From assembly GCA_020073585.1 (NCBI GenBank), contig JAIQEV010000031.1, positions 1 through 42,212 of the forward strand: DNA of 42,212 nucleotides, given 5' to 3'. Below are positions 40,678 through 42,212 of the stretch, one piece after another. The notes beneath the pieces were generated by a model, which was given only the letters and a program-made list of their open reading frames with translations, was not told the DNA's origin and did no database searches. This stretch comes from Terriglobia bacterium (GTDB taxonomy: Bacteria; Acidobacteriota; Terriglobia; Acidiferrales; UBA7541). A program made the translations under genes and the position numbers. Each line of letters opens with the position of its first letter. Positions within the stretch are counted from its first letter, which is position 1.

Positions 40678-41502
40678 TCATCCACGTTGCGTCAAAAGGG
40701 GCAGGATCTCGGACCAGTCGCCCCCGGCCGGCAGCGGAATGCTGCGCACCCGGCCGCCCGCCGCGGCCGGGGACTGCGCTGCGGTGGAGCGGCGGGTCAG
40801 CAGCAGGACGCGATCGCAGCCTTGCAAGCAATCCTCGAGCGCCTCCGGGGCGCCAAGGCCCACGGTGGCGGCATGGCCATGCAGGGCGCGGTCGTACAAG
40901 GCGCTGAGCTTCTTGATCGCCGGGCGCGGATCCGCGCCCACGGAAAGCGACCACAGCGGGGGAACTTCGCGCAGCACGAGCTTGCGCTGCTGGGCCTCCG
41001 CGCGAAAACGGCGGATGGCCTCCTCATCGGCTCCGGCCAGGAAGAACATCTCCTCGAAATCGCGCTGGCGGACGAGTTCCGCCTCGCGCGGCGGGAGGCC
41101 GGTATTCTGCGCCAGTTCCCGCGGGGAGAGCGAGCGCAGGGTGACCACCGGCACGCCGGTGGCTTCGCTCAGGGTTTCCAGCGCCTGCGCCGCGGCCGGC
41201 TGGGGTTGCGCGATGGGCAGGCAGACGAAGCGCCCCAGGCGCACCATGCGCTCCACGCGCAAATGAAAATAGTCTTCGGGCAGGTATACGCCGCTGCCGG
41301 ATTCCGCGATGAAGGGATGGGCATGGCGCAGGCGGCGCACCGGCTCGTCCATCTGCAGGCGGCAGCGCGCCGTCATCAGGACCGCGGGGATGTCGTGCTC
41401 GCCCAGGGTCTCGAGAAATCCTGCCAAGCCGGGCTCCGCCTTACCGGTGACGGGCAAGAAAGCATCGATGGCCAAATAGACGACGACCGAAGTCTGTTTC
41501 AA
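40678..41502 (-). CDS. HAD-IIB-type protein (mannosyl-3-phosphoglycerate phosphatase-like), degenerate active site
   Basis: A 274-residue protein with the layout of HAD-IIB phosphatases: an N-terminal core, a cap (residues about 85-195) and a return to the core. The first motif, normally D-x-D-x-T, reads A11-I-D13-A-F (VVVYLAIDAFLPVTGK), so the nucleophilic Asp is gone. The fourth motif, normally GDxxND, reads GLGAPEALEDCL and lacks its acids. The middle motif (LMTARC) and SVGADPRPAIKKLSALYD remain. So phosphatase activity is unlikely. TTG 41502 is used as start because GGAGAGCC lies five bases before it. It is read toward a strong terminator. Confidence 0.75.
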   Translation of the reverse strand: MKQTSVVVYLAIDAFLPVTGKAEPGLAGFLETLGEHDIPAVLMTARCRLQMDEPVRRLRHAHPFIAESGSGVYLPEDYFHLRVERMVRLGRFVCLPIAQPQPAAAQALETLSEATGVPVVTLRSLSPRELAQNTGLPPREAELVRQRDFEEMFFLAGADEEAIRRFRAEAQQRKLVLREVPPLWSLSVGADPRPAIKKLSALYDRALHGHAATVGLGAPEALEDCLQGCDRVLLLTRRSTAAQSPAAAGGRVRSIPLPAGGDWSEILPLLTQRG

Positions 41503-41576
41503 AAGGCTCTCCGTGGAGCGCTCTTTGATTGTAGCGGAAAAGAGAGGGGAAGGCTTCGGGCTGTCGCCGCAGAAAG

Positions 41577-41610
41577 AAACAGGCGGGCAGCATCCGCTGC
41601 CCGCCTGTTT
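41577..41610 (-). terminator. Terminator after the coiled-coil protein gene
   Basis: AAACAGGCGGGCAG and CTGCCCGCCTGTTT form a 14-base perfect stem with loop CATCCG. On the minus strand it is followed by CTTTCTGC. It lies about 40 bases beyond the minus-strand stop at 41649. Confidence 0.85.
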
Positions 41611-41648
41611 CGCCTGGCCACCGCTGTGGCCCGGGAAAGTAAGCCGGT

Positions 41649-42212
41649 TTAGCTGCCGGAACTGGAGCTGGGCTGGGTCTGCGGCTGCACATTGGCCTTG
41701 GGAATGCTCACATAGCCGCTGATCTGGTCCTTGGCCACTTTGTTGATGACCAGTTCCTGGGGAATGCGCGCGCCCGAGGTATAGAAGAAAATCGGCTCAT
41801 TCAGGATGTGATTCTTCTTTTCGAAGCGCTTATCTTCGACCGTCACAGCCACGCTGAACAAGTTTTTCTTGACGTTTGCGCCGCGGAGCTCCACGGTTAC
41901 GTTGCCCACCTTCTGCGACTTGTTCTTGCCGGCGATGGTGAACTCGACGTACTCGCGCTCACCCAGACGGCGCAGCTGGTCAATCTCCTCGTGGTTGCGG
42001 GCGATCAACGTTCCCAGTTCGCTGCGGGCCATCTTCAAGTCTTCGCGGGTGGCATCGAGATCGGTGCGCACGCCGCCGACCTTGGTATCCACGGTCTTGA
42101 GGTCGTTGGTGGTGGCCTTCGTGGCCAGTTCGCTCTTCACCGAAGTGTCCAGAGCGGTGAGTTGCTGCGCCGTCTCTTCGTGCACCTTGGTGGTTTCTTG
42201 CCGGGCGGCCTT
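41649..42212 (-). CDS. Coiled-coil protein of unknown role, cut by the right edge
   Basis: The frame is open from the right edge to the stop at 41649, so the N-terminus is missing; the visible GTG at 42185 is probably internal. The visible part begins with a long coiled coil (AARQETTKVHEETAQQLTALDTSVKSELATKATTNDLKTVDTKVGGVRTDLDATREDLKMARSELGTLIARNHEEIDQLRRLGEREYVEF). A beta-rich domain follows (TIAGKNKSQKVGNVTVELRGANVKKNLFSVAVTVEDKRFEKKNHILNEPIFFYTSGARIPQELVINKVAKDQISGYVSIPK) and the end is Ser-rich. I do not recognise the family. Such coiled coils with a beta tail are often periplasmic or membrane-linked, and the missing start may hold a signal or membrane helix. Confidence 0.8.
   Translation of the reverse strand, partial: KAARQETTKVHEETAQQLTALDTSVKSELATKATTNDLKTVDTKVGGVRTDLDATREDLKMARSELGTLIARNHEEIDQLRRLGEREYVEFTIAGKNKSQKVGNVTVELRGANVKKNLFSVAVTVEDKRFEKKNHILNEPIFFYTSGARIPQELVINKVAKDQISGYVSIPKANVQPQTQPSSSSGS

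Overview
The window looks like two genomic backgrounds joined in one contig, plus a short third piece at the left edge. From about 177 to about 10,100 the genes, AT-richer gaps and repeat families look like an anaerobic Desulfobacterota-type ('deltaproteobacterial') bacterium. These genes are a TRAP transporter, a tungsten-type aldehyde:ferredoxin oxidoreductase (AOR) homologue, ferredoxins and a PdxA2-like dehydrogenase. From about 10,100 to the end the DNA is visibly GC-richer and the genes look acidobacterial. The first 176 bases hold the tail of an unrelated reading frame that runs into a 3-hydroxyisobutyrate dehydrogenase missing its N-terminal Rossmann motif. The taxonomic calls are inference from gene content; no search was run.

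Left segment (1-10.1 kb), all on +: truncated 3-hydroxyisobutyrate dehydrogenase family gene, DctP, fused DctQM, AOR-family enzyme, MoaD/ThiS-like protein, two-cluster ferredoxin with an unknown C-terminal domain, an unrecognised 206-residue protein, a PdxA2-like dehydrogenase and a four-cluster ferredoxin. The order suggests one catabolic unit: uptake of an organic acid, W/Mo-dependent redox chemistry with ferredoxin electron transfer, and NAD-dependent dehydrogenation. The gaps carry a family of palindromes with GTAGGGGC/GCCCCTAC ends and two long AT-rich inverted repeats.

Right segment: an orphan NtrC-type regulator (-), a small unknown gene (-), a site-2-type metalloprotease (-), tRNA-Gln and tRNA-Ser, msrA and a TPR-like secreted protein (-). 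Next come a low-GC segment bounded by inverted repeats with a small membrane protein, and an SDR/ACT/M1-aminopeptidase operon (+). Glycerate kinase and hydroxypyruvate/glyoxylate reductase (-) follow, then a HigB/HigA-like toxin-antitoxin pair, a membrane glycosyltransferase, and glcD-glcE-glcF (+). The glc genes and the two glycerate genes together suggest glycolate/glyoxylate/glycerate use.

From 30 kb: a secreted unknown protein, a zinc-finger anti-sigma factor and its ECF sigma factor (-), acetyl-CoA synthetase (+), an SDR and a PGPGW membrane protein (-), tRNA-Ser, the C-terminal remnant of a TonB-dependent receptor, tadA (-), a lone nuoI-like ferredoxin, a galT-like gene and a DUF218 protein (+), bactofilin and a methyltransferase (+). 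The window ends with a HAD-fold protein that has lost catalytic aspartates (-) and a coiled-coil protein cut by the right edge (-). Several hairpin terminators and a short palindromic repeat that recurs near tRNA genes, and once inside the sigma-factor gene, are also visible.
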